Source: Phascolarctos cinereus | Lineage: Eukaryota; Chordata; Mammalia; Diprotodontia; Phascolarctidae | Reading direction: 5' to 3' | Assembly (NCBI RefSeq): GCF_002099425.1 | Contig: NW_018344004.1 | Span: 407,501-471,500 of the forward strand | DNA: 64,000 nt | Part shown: piece by piece, positions 33,388-45,205 of the stretch | Position numbering within the stretch: the first letter of the stretch is position 1 | How the letters are laid out: each line of letters opens with the position of its first letter | The notes under the pieces: model-generated | Seen by the model: only the letters and a program-made list of their open reading frames with translations | The model's database searches: none | Told to the model about the DNA's origin: nothing | Made by a program: the position numbers and the translations under genes

Positions 33388-33575
33388 TTCATTCATTCAT
33401 TCATTCACACTGGGCAAGTCATTTAACCTCTGTTTGCCTCAGTTTACTCAACTGTAAAGTGGGGATAGTAACAATACACAACTTTGAGGGTTGCTTTGAG
33501 GATCAAAAAAGATAACATTTGTCAAAAGCACTTAGCAGAGTGCCTGGCTCATAACAGGCATTATAAAAATGTATA
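33388..33575 (+). repeat. (ATTC)n followed by MIR 3' half, plus strand
   Basis: ATTCATTCATTCATTCATTC, then CTGGGCAAGTCATTTAACCT, CAGTTTACTCAACTGTAAAG, GGGTTGCTTTGAGGATCAAA and GCCTGGCTCATAACAGGCAT. The interval 33109-33387 has no recognised repeat. Confidence 0.82.
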
Positions 33576-33664
33576 TTCCTTTCCCTAGATACCCCTTCAG
33601 TCAATATAGGGCACAGTATTTCTTTAGTTGATACCACCAAAGGCATGCAGTTCAGAGAGGAGCC

Positions 33665-33898
33665 AATCTGGGGTATAATCACTGGTATAAGGCAGTTTGT
33701 CATCCCATATATCTCTGGCTATTTAATCACCAGCCACCTTGGCATCCAAACCAGAGACCATGCCCTAGAAGATTAATCCTTTCAACCCTGCATCTCCTAC
33801 ACTGTGGTCCTCATTTTCCTGATTCGTGATAACTTCAATGGCCCACTACAGCTAATCTCCATCCATGATTCACTTTACTCCCTGGCTGCATTCTCATT
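33665..33898 (-). repeat. Unclassified repeat, right arm of the inverted pair
   Basis: Plus-strand reading CACCAGCCACCTTGGCATCC, AAACCAGAGACCATGCCCTA and GAAGATTAATCCTTTCAACC is the complement of the 32875-33108 arm. Confidence 0.75.
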
Positions 33899-34081
33899 AA
33901 CTGTTTTGATGACGGTTCTCCCAACCCCTTATTTTCCAGTTCAGGAAGCATAATCAAATCATTCCTATCACTGCTACTGGAAAGGGTACATCAGCCTATT
34001 CCCCTGTAGCTCCACTTACCATTATATAACTTTCAAACTGAAATATCCTTCCTTACCCACCATTCTCCTATATGTGCTGTC

Positions 34082-34218
34082 TCCTATTAAAAGGTAAGCT
34101 CCTTGAAGGCAGGGACTTTTTCATTTTTATATTATACCTCTGGAGCTTAACACAATGTTTGGCACAAAATAAGGGCATAATAATTTTTTTCCTTCATCTG
34201 TCCATTCATTCATTCTTG
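34082..34218 (+). repeat. L2 3' end
   Basis: AAAAGGTAAGCTCCTTGAAG, GCAGGGACTTTTTCATTTTT, AACACAATGTTTGGCACAAA and CATTCATTCATTC. Confidence 0.78.
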
Positions 34219-34879
34219 GCTTCCTAGTTTAACTAAATATTCTTATTAAGCAGGTGCCAAGTTTGGTCGTTTCTATCGCCGAAGACATATAAGACTTTGC
34301 ATATACATATCTAAATGTACATGCAGGTCCACTGTGCACAAAGCATTGTCTTTGGTATTCTTTCGAATAGTGGTGATGGAGTCTATTGTGCTGACTGATC
34401 TGCAAGGCCTCATGGCATTTATGCATATACTGGAATATGGAACACTACCATGAAGCAGAGTTGTGGTAACGGCCAATATGTATTGGAGCCAAGTCGGGAG
34501 CACTGGATCAGTAACAGAGTGATAACTAAGTGAACTAAATAATCACAACCCAAGACACTAAGGATAATAGGTGTGCACCAACTTTCTAACAATAATAGCA
34601 GTAAAATTCTGAAATTACTGGATCTTAGATTTATTATTTATTATTTTTTTAACATTCTTATTAAATTTTGAGTTTCAACTTCTCTCCCTCCCTTATGCTC
34701 TATCCTCCCCCCACTGAGAAGAAAAGCAATATGATATCAATTATTCATGTGAAATCACACAAAACGTATTTCCATATTAGCCATATTGCAAAAAGAAAGA
34801 TAGAATGAAGAAGTAATACTTCAATTGCACTCAGAGTTCATCAGTTCTCTTTCTGGAGGTGGATAGCATTTTTGTCATC

Positions 34880-35625
34880 ATGAGTCCTTTAGACAGTCTT
34901 GAATCGTTCACTGCACTATTCAGAATAGCCAAGTCTTTCAAAGTTGATCCTAATAACACTGTTGTGATTGTACAATGATCTCCTGGTTCTTCTCGCTTCA
35001 TTTTGTATCAGTTCATATAGGTTTTGCCATGTTTTTTTTCTGAAACTCCCTTGTCATTTCTTATAGACAATAGTACTCCATCACAATCATATGCCACAAC
35101 TTGTTTAGCTATTCCCCAATTTACGAGCATACCTCAAATTTAGAATTTTTTGCCACCACAAAAAGAGCTGCTATAAATATTTTTGTACATGTAGGTCTTT
35201 TTCTTTTTTCTTTGATCTCTTTGGGATACAGACCTAGTAGCGGCACTGCTGGGTGAAATGATATGCAGTTTTATATCCCTTCAGGTACAGTTCAAAATTG
35301 TTTTCCAGAATAGTTGGACCAGTTCACTACTTCACCAACAGTTCATTAGTGCATCTGTTTTCTGTCATACCCTCCAGCATTTGTCATTTCTGATAGGCAT
35401 AAAATGGTACCTCAGGGTTGTTTTAATTTGCCTTTCTCTAATCAATTGTAATTTAGAGGATTTTTTCACATGACTATAGACAGCTTTGATTTCTTCTGAA
35501 ATTACCTGTTCATAGAGCCTTTAATCATTTAACAATTGGGGAATGGCTCTTATTTTTATAAATTTGACTCAATTCTCTATATATTTGATATATATTATCA
35601 GGGAAATTTTCTGTGATTTTTTTTT
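34880..35625 (-). pseudogene. L1 ORF2 C-terminal remnant
   Basis: Translated on the minus strand it gives KFPDNIYQIYRELSQIYKNK, then the segment equivalent to the REMQIKTT..YHLTPV and GTLMHCWW region of L1 ORF2. It lies downstream of the reverse transcriptase, which is absent. The reading frame is broken by stops. The join to the endonuclease part is at MLKK near 35625. Confidence 0.8.
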
Positions 35626-35705
35626 AACATTACTTCATTATCTATGGTAGCTTTTAGCAGAATGTAGTTTCCCTGATTATCTCTTTTAATTAGTTCTATT
35701 TTTGC

Positions 35706-35852
35706 TTTTTTTTTTTTTTTGGTGAGGCAATCAGGGTTAAGTGACTTGCCCAGGCTCACACAGCTATTGTCAAGTGTCTGAAGTCAGATTTGAACTCAGG
35801 TCCTCCTGACTTCAAGGCCAATACTCTATCCACTGCACCACCTAGCTGCTGC
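35706..35852 (-). repeat. Marsupial A-tailed SINE inside the L1 ORF2
   Basis: T run, then GGTGAGGCAATCAGGGTTAA, GATTTGAACTCAGGTCCTCC and CCACCTAGCTGCTG. It splits the L1 endonuclease frame, which continues on both sides, and is therefore younger than the L1. A short GCTTTT repeat at both borders may be the target duplication. Confidence 0.92.
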
Positions 35853-35859
35853 TGCTTTT

Positions 35860-36101
35860 GTTTTTATGAGATCATCATTGCTACCTCTGCCTTTTTTTTA
35901 ACTTCAGCTGAAGCATATTAGATTCCCCTCCAGCTCCTTAACTTTGTGTGTGTCTTTCTGTTTTAAGTGTGTTTCTTGTAAACAACATGGTGTTGAATTC
36001 TGATTTCTAATCTGTTCTGCTATCAGCTTCCATTTTATGGGTGAATTCATCCCATTCACATTCATATTTATGATTATTAACTGTATTTCCCTCCATCCCA
36101 T
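35860..36101 (-). pseudogene. L1 ORF2 start, endonuclease N terminus
   Basis: The minus-strand frame opens ahead of IIINMNVNGMNSPIKWK, then AEQIRNQNSTPCCLQETHLK and KDTHKVKELEGNLICFS. This corresponds to the L1 APE-type endonuclease, with the N of NVNG and the QETH motif (catalytic Glu) visible. It resumes beyond the SINE with KIELIKRDNQGNYILLK before the large deletion. As an enzyme it would be inactive because most of the domain and the reverse transcriptase are gone. Confidence 0.88.
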
Positions 36102-36679
36102 TTTCTTCTGTTCATTCTTCTCTCTCTCCTTTTATCCTATCTTTTTATCCTCAAAGGCCTATTTTACTTCTAACCACTGCCTCCCTTAATCCACCTTCCC
36201 TTTTATCATTCCCCATCCCCTTGCTGCTCTTTCTCTAACCTCCTTCCCCTCCTATTCCTCTACTGAGTACGACCGATTTCTATAACCAGCTCAGTGTGTG
36301 TATATATTCTTCGCTCTTTGAACCAATTCCAATGAGAATGAGGTTCAATCATTTTCTGCCACCATCCCCCATTTTCTCCTCCACTGTAAAAGCTCTTCCT
36401 TGCACACCTCTTCTATGTGAGAAAAAAAAATCCCCATTCTATCTCTCCATTCCCTTCTCCCAATGCATCCCACTTTCTCACCCCTTCACTTATTTGGAAA
36501 TCATTCCAAAATAATTGATCTACATCTATGTCCTCTGTCTATGTAAACTCCTTTTAGCTGCCCCAGTAATGATAAAATTCTTAAAAGTTACATGAATCAT
36601 CTTTCCATATAAGAATATGAACAGTTTAAGCTTATTGAATCCCTTATCTTTCATGTTTACCTTTTTATGCTTCTCTTGA

Positions 36680-37800
36680 GTCTTGTGTTTGAATATCAAA
36701 TATTCTACTCAGCCCTAATCTTTTCATCAGGAATGCTTTAAATTCTTCTATGTCATTAAACATCTATTTTTTTCTCCTGAAGGATTATATTCAGTTTCGC
36801 TGGGTAGGTTATTCTTCTTTGTAATCATAGCTCCTTTACCTTCTGGAATATCATATTCCAAGCCCTCTGCTCTTTAATATGGAAGCTGCTAAATCTTGTG
36901 TGATTTTGACAATGACTCCACGACATCTGAATTGTTTCTTTCTGGCTGCTCACAATATTTTCTCCTTGACCAGGGAACTCTGAAATTTGGCTACAATATT
37001 CCCAGGAGTTTTCATTTGGTGATCTCTTTTAGGAGGCAATTTGTGGATTCTTTCAATTTCTAATTTACCCTCTGGATCTAAGATGTTTAGAGAGTTTTCC
37101 TTAATAATTTATTGAAACATGATATCTAGGTTCCTTCTTTGATCATGACTTTCAGGTAGTCCAATAATTCTCAAGTTATCTCTCCTAGATCTATTTTCCT
37201 GGTCAGTTGTTTTTCCAATGAGATATTTCAAATGTTCTTTTTTCCATTCTTTTGACTTCATTTTATTGTTTGTTGATGTTTTGTGGAGTCATTAGCTTCT
37301 AATTGTCAAACTGTAATTTTTAAGGATTTATTTTCTTCAGTGATCTTTTGTACCTCTTTATTCCATTTGGCCAATTCTTCTTTTTAAGGAGTGCTTTTCT
37401 CCAGTGAACTTTTGTGCTTCCTTTTCCATTTGGCCTATTGTGCTTTTTAGGAGTTCTTTTCTTCAGAGAATTTTTATGCCTCTTTTACCATTAAGCCAAT
37501 TCTCTTTTCTAAGATGTTATTTTCTCCAGTATTTCTTATGCCTCTTTTACCAAGCTGTTAATTCTGTTTTCATAATTTTCTTGTATCACTCATTTCTTTT
37601 CTCAATTTTTCCTCTACCACTCTTATCTCTTTCTTTAACTCTTCCAGGAATTCTTGTTGGGTTTGGATCCAATTAGCCTTTTTCTTTGAGGCTTTAGTTG
37701 TAACTGTTTTCCGATTATCTTCTGGGCTTTTGTCTTGGTCTTACCCACCACCATAGTAGCTTTTTCTGATCAAGTTCTTTTTTTGTTATCATTTATTCAT
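36680..37800 (-). pseudogene. L1 ORF1, minus strand, decayed
   Basis: The reverse complement gives a coiled coil (EFLEELKKEIRVVEEKLRK, then repeated EKNS-type heptads that look internally expanded) and the C-terminal domain with NIVAKFQSS, KQFRCRGVIVKITQDLAAS and FQKVKEL. The order matches the plus-strand copies at 10.1 and 22.4 kb. Several stops and frame changes. Roughly 1.1 kb, usual for ORF1. Confidence 0.8.
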
Positions 37801-38828
37801 TTTTTCACTTCTTTCTTAACTTGAATTTTATGTTAAAGTTAGGCTCTGCTTACCTGGGTTTGGGAAGGCACTGTTCCAAGTGTCAAGCTTTTTTGTGCTA
37901 TTGTTTTCAGAGCTAGTTCTGAGGGTCTGTAAGTTTTTGATGCATCCAAGGTAGTGTGATCCAGGGAAAAGTGTAGTCACTGCTCTCCTGGTCTACGTTC
38001 TGGTCTTTACCCAAGAAGGGCCCCTGCCCCCCTATAGTGGAAAGCACTAACACTCCTCCTGGCCCTAGAACTATGACCAAGTCCCCTGTTCCCCTGCCAC
38101 TACAAGCACTTGTGCTCCTCTTGGCCCTGGAACTGTGACCAGGGCCCTTGCTCCCTTGTGACTGACCACAAGAACTCCTTTCTTCCCTGAAACTGTGACC
38201 CAGAACTGTATATGAGCAATGGAAGTGCCAATTGGTGCCACCTGTATCCAGTGCAAGCAACAGATCCCTTATAATCTCCTTCTGACCAGTTGTCTGCCGC
38301 CCTTACTGTCTCTGGGCTGAAAACTCCTGATGTTGTTGCTGCTGCTACAGCTACTGTTGCTAAAGCTCATGTGCGTGCTTCAGACAGGCCTCTACCCCAG
38401 ACCTTTCCTATGGACTATTAGGGAGGAAAAATGTCTCATCCTGAACTGTTGTTGGCTCTGCCATTCCAAAATTTTATTTGTGGTGTTATTTTCTAAACTG
38501 TCTGGGGAAGATTATTATAGAATTCTACTGGGTTGCTGCCCTTAATCTACCATCTTGGCTCTGCCTCTCTTGACCACATTTCTACATCCTTATATTATCT
38601 CTAAGGATGATTTTAATAATAAAACAAAGAATTGATGTTCATTTTTGATACAATTAAATACAAGGAACATATTCCTCTCCTTATCAAATTTGGAAAATAA
38701 TTGTTTTTATTCAAAGGTTCTACAAATCTATAAATTTGCTGTGATTTTCCTTTTGATTTGTATGCTCTATATACTTATTATGTGTTTTCGGAGTGGTTAC
38801 TTAACATATTCCTTGTCTTCGGCATATA

Positions 38829-38985
38829 TTGCTCTGTGATCCTGGCCAAGTCATTTAAACTCTAGGGAATAGTTGTTCTCTAGGACATAGGCTCTGTTCT
38901 GGATGGCTAGGTGGCTGGTGAGTGAAGAGTTGGCAGGCCTTTTCCCAATGGTTGAATCTCAGGTAAGCCAAAGAAGGAAGGGGAG
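38829..38985 (+). repeat. MIR scrap plus third copy of the unclassified repeat
   Basis: GCTCTGTGATCCTGGCCAAG is a MIR CORE scrap. Then TTCTCTAGGACATAGGCTCT, GGATGGCTAGGTGGCTGGTG matches the 33.0-kb inverted pair. Confidence 0.6.
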
Positions 38986-40399
38986 TGACCTGGAAGTCTA
39001 TAGAAAACAGCTACCAGGATTTGGATTGGGTGGCAGATATGAATATCATGAAGCTCAAAGGAAGAGAGGTTACTGAATGATGGAGGTAGGGAAAGAACCT
39101 AGAAGTGGTCATGAAGAGCAAGGAGCATTCCAACTCCCTCTCTGACTGGTGATCCAAGCAGAATGAGGGAAGGTACAACCAATACTAGTAAGAGTGTTGC
39201 AAGGAGGCAATGTGTTCTAGGGGGATCCATGTTTTAGTAATAGCTAGTAAATGGAAGGAGTAGGAAAGGAAAAGATTAAGAATGAAAGGAGTTTATTGCT
39301 CATGGAACAGGAATTCCAGAGGAGATGATGGATGGGTTGGGTGGTGTTTGATTGAAATTTGGGGGAGGGAGGATTGAAGGGGATGAGAATGAGGAATTGG
39401 ATGGTGAGGAGTGGATGTGAAGGTATGACCAGGTATAAGAATGTTCATCATTGAGTGGAGAGCACCACTCTTCCTGGTGGTGGTTGTAGATCAAGCTGAA
39501 GGCAAGTGCATCATGAAATGAAAGGGATATAATCAGATGGCCAAATGAGAAGCCCTGCTTCACTACTCCTCTTCCCTCTGACAGGTGGAGATTAGGCAAG
39601 AAAATAGCAGAGCAAGAGATAGAGGTCAAACTTGCATAGCAGGAGAAAAAATTCCTATTACCCACCAACTTTCCTCTTCCTTCAAGGTACAGCAAGAGAT
39701 GAAAGGCCTGAAGTCAAAGGTAGGTTGCACCAGAAGTTCTCCTGAACCCAGATGATAGACTGGGCTGGCAGTAAGAGGTGGAAGTTGCCTTGTGCAGGCA
39801 CTAATGAAGTCATTGTTTTGGGGCTGAAGGAAGACACCTGCTCAGGCCTCTTGCCACCTTCCCTCAGGTGACAGACTGGGCCCAGTAGGAGTTGAAAGGC
39901 ATAAAGTAGGTGGTCACAAGAATTATGGGACCCTTTTCTCACTTGAACACGCTCTTTGTGGAATAGTGTCTTAGGGTCTCTTTTCCATTGGACTTTATCT
40001 CCGCAGCACCATGGAACTTCTTAAGACTATAGCTACATTAGTATAATTAGGGATTCTTAACTTGTGTTATAGACATCTTTAGCAGTCTGATGAAACCTGT
40101 GGACCCATTTTCCAAACAATGTTTTCCAATATTTGAAGGAGATGCTAAATTTCTGTCAGAAATTAGTGCAACTATGTATATTTCTCCATCCAAGTTCACA
40201 GAACCTAGAAATTTATCCATGGATTACCCCTCCCCCAACACTAAGAACTCTGCCCTACAACAGTATTTCTATACCAACAAAAAAAAATTATAGAAGGAAA
40301 ATCATCAGATATAATGAATAAATCTATAAGATCACATCTTACAGTTCTATAAAACTTTAAAGTTACAAAATTTAAGGCGCTATTATTCAACAGACGGTC
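38986..40399. other. No gene recognised; purine-rich then unique
   Basis: May continue the unclassified repeat, but no boundary can be set. A 131-codon minus frame (39300-39695) is made by a purine-rich strand and lacks domain features. Confidence 0.4.
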
Positions 40400-40404
40400 A
40401 CATA

Positions 40405-40600
40405 TTTAGAACTGTAAGGAACCTTAGAAATCATCTAGTACAACATCCTCCCATTTTATAGATGAGGAAAATGAGGCCCAAAAAAATTAATTTTGTTCAA
40501 AGACTTAAGAGTTATTAAGTGACAGTGATGGGATTTGAACCCAGCTCCTCTGAATACAGAGTTAGTTCTCCTTCCACCATACTATGCTGCCTCTTATGAC
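40405..40600 (-). repeat. MIR SINE, minus strand
   Basis: GGAACCTTAGAAATCATCTA, CATTTTATAGATGAGGAAAA, GATTTGAACCCAGCTCCTC and CCATACTATGCTGCCTC. Confidence 0.85.
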
Positions 40601-41843
40601 AGCAATTTTCTTAAATGTTACTTATTAAGGAGTAAGAAGCCATCATAGGATATAGAATAGTAACCAGGATTTTAAGACATTAGCCAGGTTTAAAAGGGTA
40701 AAAGTGTGCATCTAATTTATGCAGTGTGAAAAGACTCGTTAGTTCTGCTAAAATAGAAACACATGATGAGGTCCTTCTCTATAGGCCAAATGGATGTCAT
40801 TAGGGTGCCCCCACCAAGCAAGGGCACTAGTCATCCTAAAGTAAAACAATTGAAAATACTCCCTTCACAAATTAAGCTTAAATATTTAATCAAACTGATG
40901 TGTTTAAATAGGGTAAATCCAGATTTAATCATTTTCTTATTTTTTTTTAATTGTGGTCTGGTACAAGATTTAGCTCATTACCAGTTGTGATATGCCAAGT
41001 CAATAAAATTCAGCAGATTGCACATTAGAAACAGGTAATTAAAATAGTACTTAAAGCACATAAGGCTACAAGTGCCAGTTTGATCCTATAGTCATTCAGG
41101 TACCAAAGGTAAGGCAGAGATTCAAAACAAAGTATATGTTTTCAGAGGCACCTATTTTTAAAAAAGGCAATAAAACATTTCACCATATTGTTTTAATATA
41201 CTGGTTATAAATTAACCACCTGGCAATCTACAAGGCAAAAGTTCTAATAAACTAAAAAAAAGTCTCTTAATAGTCTATGAAAAAAGGAACAAATAAACAA
41301 ACAAAAAATCATAAAAAAGAACTCCTGTGCATAACTATGGGATGGTACTGAACAAAGAAGACACCAGAAAAACAACCCCTGCTCCCAGAAAACTTAGTAT
41401 TTTTTTTAAAGCTACACTAATATGGATGCATATGAAGTAGCATAAAGTATATCAAATATAAAAAACCAGAAAAGAAAGTGAATCAAGCTATATAGTGAAA
41501 GCAATGGATCATTCTCCAGAAAGGCCACATGCTACATTAAATGTCGAAAGATATATAAGAAATGCATTGGGTGAACCCTCTGCACAGAATTGGGAAAGAA
41601 CATGGACTCTTAAGCTTTGAAGTATATATAGGATATAGCAAAGTATGCTATATACTAAACCAACTATTTTGAATGAAATCATGTTGACATTTTCTACATT
41701 ATATGCCTATATACTGAATAATGAATAAGTACATTTTAGGGGCATGGGAAAGTGTTAGTAAATAATGAGATGGATATTGGGGAAAGTAGCCATAAAACTT
41801 CCAAATGCAAAATGAATGAAAAAAGAAAAGAGTCAGCTCTTCT
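40601..41843. other. Unique AT-rich sequence
   Basis: No repeats or genes recognised. Confidence 0.45.
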
Positions 41844-41968
41844 CATCTCTCCCATTAAAACGTAAGCTCCTTGAGGACAAACACCGGTTTTACTTTTTCT
41901 TTGTATCCTCACCATTTACCATAAGACCTGGAAGTAGTAACCATTCAATAAATGCTTGTTGACCGGAT
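41844..41968 (+). repeat. L2 3' end
   Basis: AAAACGTAAGCTCCTTGAGG, CCATTTACCATAAGACCTGG and CAATAAATGCTTGTTGACCG. Confidence 0.8.
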
Positions 41969-42171
41969 TTATTGACACATGAATGCTTCTTGGAGAACCT
42001 AAGACTACAAGACAGATCTGAATTATGAACAAGAAATATTTGGTTGCTAAGATTAAAGCATCTGACAATACTATGGGAAAAGACTTGAGAGTGGAATTAG
42101 ATAATCAAGAAAAGCAATCTTAAGTACCCGGGCCCAGACAAGCTGATGGGACTGGCTAGGGCATAGTTTAA

Positions 42172-42320
42172 TTCTTAAAGCACTTAGAATAATACTTTAA
42201 GGTTACAAAATGTTTTTACCTATCATATATAATTTCAGCTTCACTTCAGTCTCATGAAATGCCATTCAAATATTATTATCCATATTTTACAGATGAGAAA
42301 ACTGAGGTCTCCAACCATAC
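42172..42320 (-). repeat. MIR fragment, minus strand
   Basis: AATACTTTAAGGTTACAAAA, TTATTATCCATATTTTACAG and ATGAGAAAACTGAGGTC. Confidence 0.72.
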
Positions 42321-43824
42321 TACCATACCACACTGTCTCTCCATAAAATATTCCAGGACACATGGAAAAAAGGCTTTGTAATACAGAATGAATTTTTTAA
42401 AAAATAACCCACAGTGGGAGAAATGATACAGCAGAGTTTAAAGGCATAGTCAAAGCAACCAGGAAAAAGATATCTATGGCAACAGAAACGAGGACAAACT
42501 AGAGGAGTGGCAAGTAGGCAACAATGAAAGAATGCTGATTGGATTTACAGTAGGATTTCATGCATAATTGAAAAGTAGAGCCACACAGTTAGAAAGAATC
42601 AAATATGGGAGCTCCTTTGTAGGAAGAATCAACAGGATTTTATAACCATTGGGTGTCGAGCAAAAAGCAGAATTATGTTGAACTTTGAATTAAAAATCCT
42701 TACTTGAGTTTTCAGAGAAACCATGGCTTTTTCCAGTTCTGTCGGGACAATTGAACATGAGGGAGGATCAGGGGAAAACAATGAGTAGATCTATTCTCAC
42801 CCCTTTTCAGCTTGAATTGGCAATAGTCTATTCAGTCACAAATGAACTATAACAGAGAGACACAAAGGAATGAACCAAGGGAATAAACTCAGGTGTAAAG
42901 CCATCTTAAACATTCTTGGTAGGACTGAGAGTTGGGCCACTGGTTTCCAAGATAGACTCCATTACATCTCAGCTGTTTTAGAGCACTGCCCTCTGATAGG
43001 AGGATAGAAAAGATTTAGCGAGTAATAGTCAAGAGTGTAAAGGCTGATGTCAGGAAAAGAGACAAGTGATGTGTGGATAGGGGGCAGGAAGAAGAATGCT
43101 ATTTTGGGGTAGGAAGAAAATGCATCCTGTTGAGAGGGCTGATGTTCTTTTCCATTTTATTTCCAAACATGGTCTCTTCTGTCACCTCTCTGAAAGTTTT
43201 AATGTGGCCCAGTTTGAAGGCTATTGAAAGCACAAAATTACTTCTTATAGCCTATGATTCTTAAAGTCCTAACGGATGTGTCCTATTGCTAAAATACTAC
43301 ATTTTATTTAGAGACCCTGAAAAGGGTTGAATGTGTTCCTTGATTGAATATCTTATCTTGTCTTTTGAGAAGAAAAAGGCAGCCTTGGAGACTAGCCCCA
43401 GAAGTATTTGGCTTTTCTCAGAGAACGAAATATCAACAAAGAAGTTTTAACAAAATAGAAAATAAATCTTACACAATGACACTTGGCGAAGACAAGAAGT
43501 CTGGTCTTTCACACTACCATTCATATCCTCTCTCTTAGATAATTAAATAAGATAAACAGAAAATGTTGACAAAGAAAAATCTCCAAACTCAAGGTGACAT
43601 ACTCATAGAATTTTACAAACATCCATTAACATGAGTTATGTAACAGGCCAAGAAAAATCCTCATTTTGTTATGCAGGAAAGAAGCAATTATCTAAGAGAT
43701 AATTTAATGCATAAAAACAAATCTACCTGAATATAACGGCGTACTACAGTCTAGTGGGAATCTAGTAGATTTAGAGTCAGAAGTCCTAGCTTCAAATTGC
43801 AGCTGTACTACTTACTCTTTATAC
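42321..43824. other. Unique sequence, no gene recognised
   Basis: About 1.5 kb. Short frames only. A MIR-like scrap may lie near 43760-43815. Confidence 0.45.
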
Positions 43825-44120
43825 ACAAGATTTAAACCCAACTTTACTACGTATTTCTGACATCTTATTTCAAATTAACGTATCCGATTATTTAGTCTAG
43901 AAAGAACCAGAATTTTGTTTGGGGGCAATTGCGGAGGTTAAATATTATAGAGACATAATTACTTAAATGTAGTTATAAGACATGTTATATCTTTCCCCTT
44001 TACAGTACCTGGATATTTATCACTGTTAAACAGATAAAACTTTTATGATATAACCAAATTTTATAATTGAAATTTAATAATGTTAAGAATATCAAACATA
44101 GGAAATTTCAAGAAAAGAAA
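43825..44120 (+). repeat. Unclassified repeat, left arm of a large inverted duplication
   Basis: Landmarks in order: TATTTCTGACATCTTATTTC, ACCAGAATTTTGTTTG, GTAGTTATAAGACATGTTAT, ATAATTGAAATTTAATAATG, AAGAATATC..ACATAGGAAATTT. Each recurs as reverse complement, in mirrored order, at 44410-44690. Confidence 0.75.
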
Positions 44121-44409
44121 AAAAATTCAAGAAAATTCAAGAAAGTTTACCCAAGGTCAGGTGAGAGAATAGGGTCATCTTATATGGCACAGGCTAGGGC
44201 AGAAGTAGGAGACTTCTGCGGGAAGAAGCCTCCTCCCCCATGTCAATGCCCTTGGGCAAAACCCTAGCTGCCCTGTCCTAGTTACAGTTCTTCCAGTTCT
44301 ATAGTTTATAATCTAACTTCTACATGCAAATCTGAATTTTTCAAAGTTTGATACAATTATCTAACTGGGTAATTCAGACAATTGGCTCACACACAAAATC
44401 ATCATATGA
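44121..44409. other. Spacer of the inverted duplication
   Basis: About 290 bp that the two arms would loop out. Contains a locally GC-richer stretch near 44180-44290. No gene. Confidence 0.5.
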
Positions 44410-44690
44410 AGTTACCTTTTTTAAACAAATTTCCTGTGCCTCATATTCTTAATAGTAATCAACTTCAGTTATAAACTTAGTTACATCACAAAGCTTCACA
44501 TGTTTCACAATGACAAATGCCATCCAAGTCACAAGTGTAGAGATATACATGTCTTATAACTACTTTTAAATATATGTCTATATTACCTCCCAAAACACCT
44601 TGTAAACAAAATTCTGGTTATCTCTAAATAGCCAAGTACTTGAAATCAAATGTCAGAAATATATGAGTAAAAGTTGGATTTATTTTTAAC
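44410..44690 (-). repeat. Unclassified repeat, right arm of the inverted duplication
   Basis: On the plus strand: AAATTTCCTGTGCCTCATAT, TCAACTTCAGTTATAAACTT, ATACATGTCTTATAACTAC, AAACAAAATTCTGGTTAT and ATCAAATGTCAGAAATATAT, the complement of the left arm. The shared order over about 280 bp rules out a chance match. Confidence 0.75.
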
Positions 44691-44814
44691 TATATATTTA
44701 TATTTCATTATATTTATTATATTTCATATTCATATACATATTTATGTCTCCTGATTCCCTTTGTCGGTAATAACTTTCTCCATTTCACTTCATCTTTCTT
44801 TATTAGAAATACTT

Positions 44815-45045
44815 AGGTGGAATATCTGATAGATTACTAGACTTGGAACATTTATCAGTTGTGTGACACTGATTTCTGTGACAAATCACTTAACCTGTGC
44901 CTCAGTTTCTTCATCTGAAAAATTAGGATAATACTAGCACTTATCTCATAGGGTTATTGTGAAGATCAAATGAGATACTATACAGAAAAGTATTTTAGAA
45001 ACCTTAAAATGACACACAAATGTTAGCTATTAGTATTGTTCTCTT
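44815..45045 (+). repeat. MIR SINE, plus strand
   Basis: TCAGTTGTGTGACACTGATT, AAATCACTTAACCTGTGCCT, CAGTTTCTTCATCTGAAAAA, GGGTTATTGTGAAGATCAAA and AATGTTAGCTATTAGTATTG. Confidence 0.87.
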
Positions 45046-45079
45046 AGCAGGGAATATTATAATTATCTTATTTGTGTCT

Positions 45080-45205
45080 TTTATCTTCATTAGATTTTAA
45101 GTTCGATGAAAACAAAGACCAAGACTTACATAAACAGTGCCTTTCCCAGTGTCTACTATAAGTTTGGACACGATAGGCACTTCATATTTACTGGAGAGAA
45201 TAAAA
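45080..45205 (+). repeat. L2 3' end, diverged
   Basis: TTAGATTTTAAGTTCGATGA, CAGTGCCTTTCCCAGTGTCT and GATAGGCACTTCATATTTAC. Confidence 0.65.

Larger units (their letters stand above)
34634..38568 (-). mobile_element. L1 element, minus strand, with most of ORF2 deleted
   Basis: The 5' end is at 38568 (complement of GCAGAGCCAAGATGG at 38550-38566). The 5'UTR runs to about 37830, ORF1 lies at about 37800-36680, the purine-rich inter-ORF spacer at 36680-36110, the ORF2 start at 36101, and a jump occurs near 35625 from the endonuclease domain to the ORF2 C-terminus. The 3'UTR is at 34880-34634 with an A-rich tail. A SINE interrupts the endonuclease. This copy shows the parental L1 order against which the plus-strand HAL1-like copies can be read. 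Confidence 0.88.

Noticed and set aside
39300-39695. 131-codon minus-strand frame rich in Pro/Ser
   Set aside because: Arises from a purine-rich plus strand; composition-driven.
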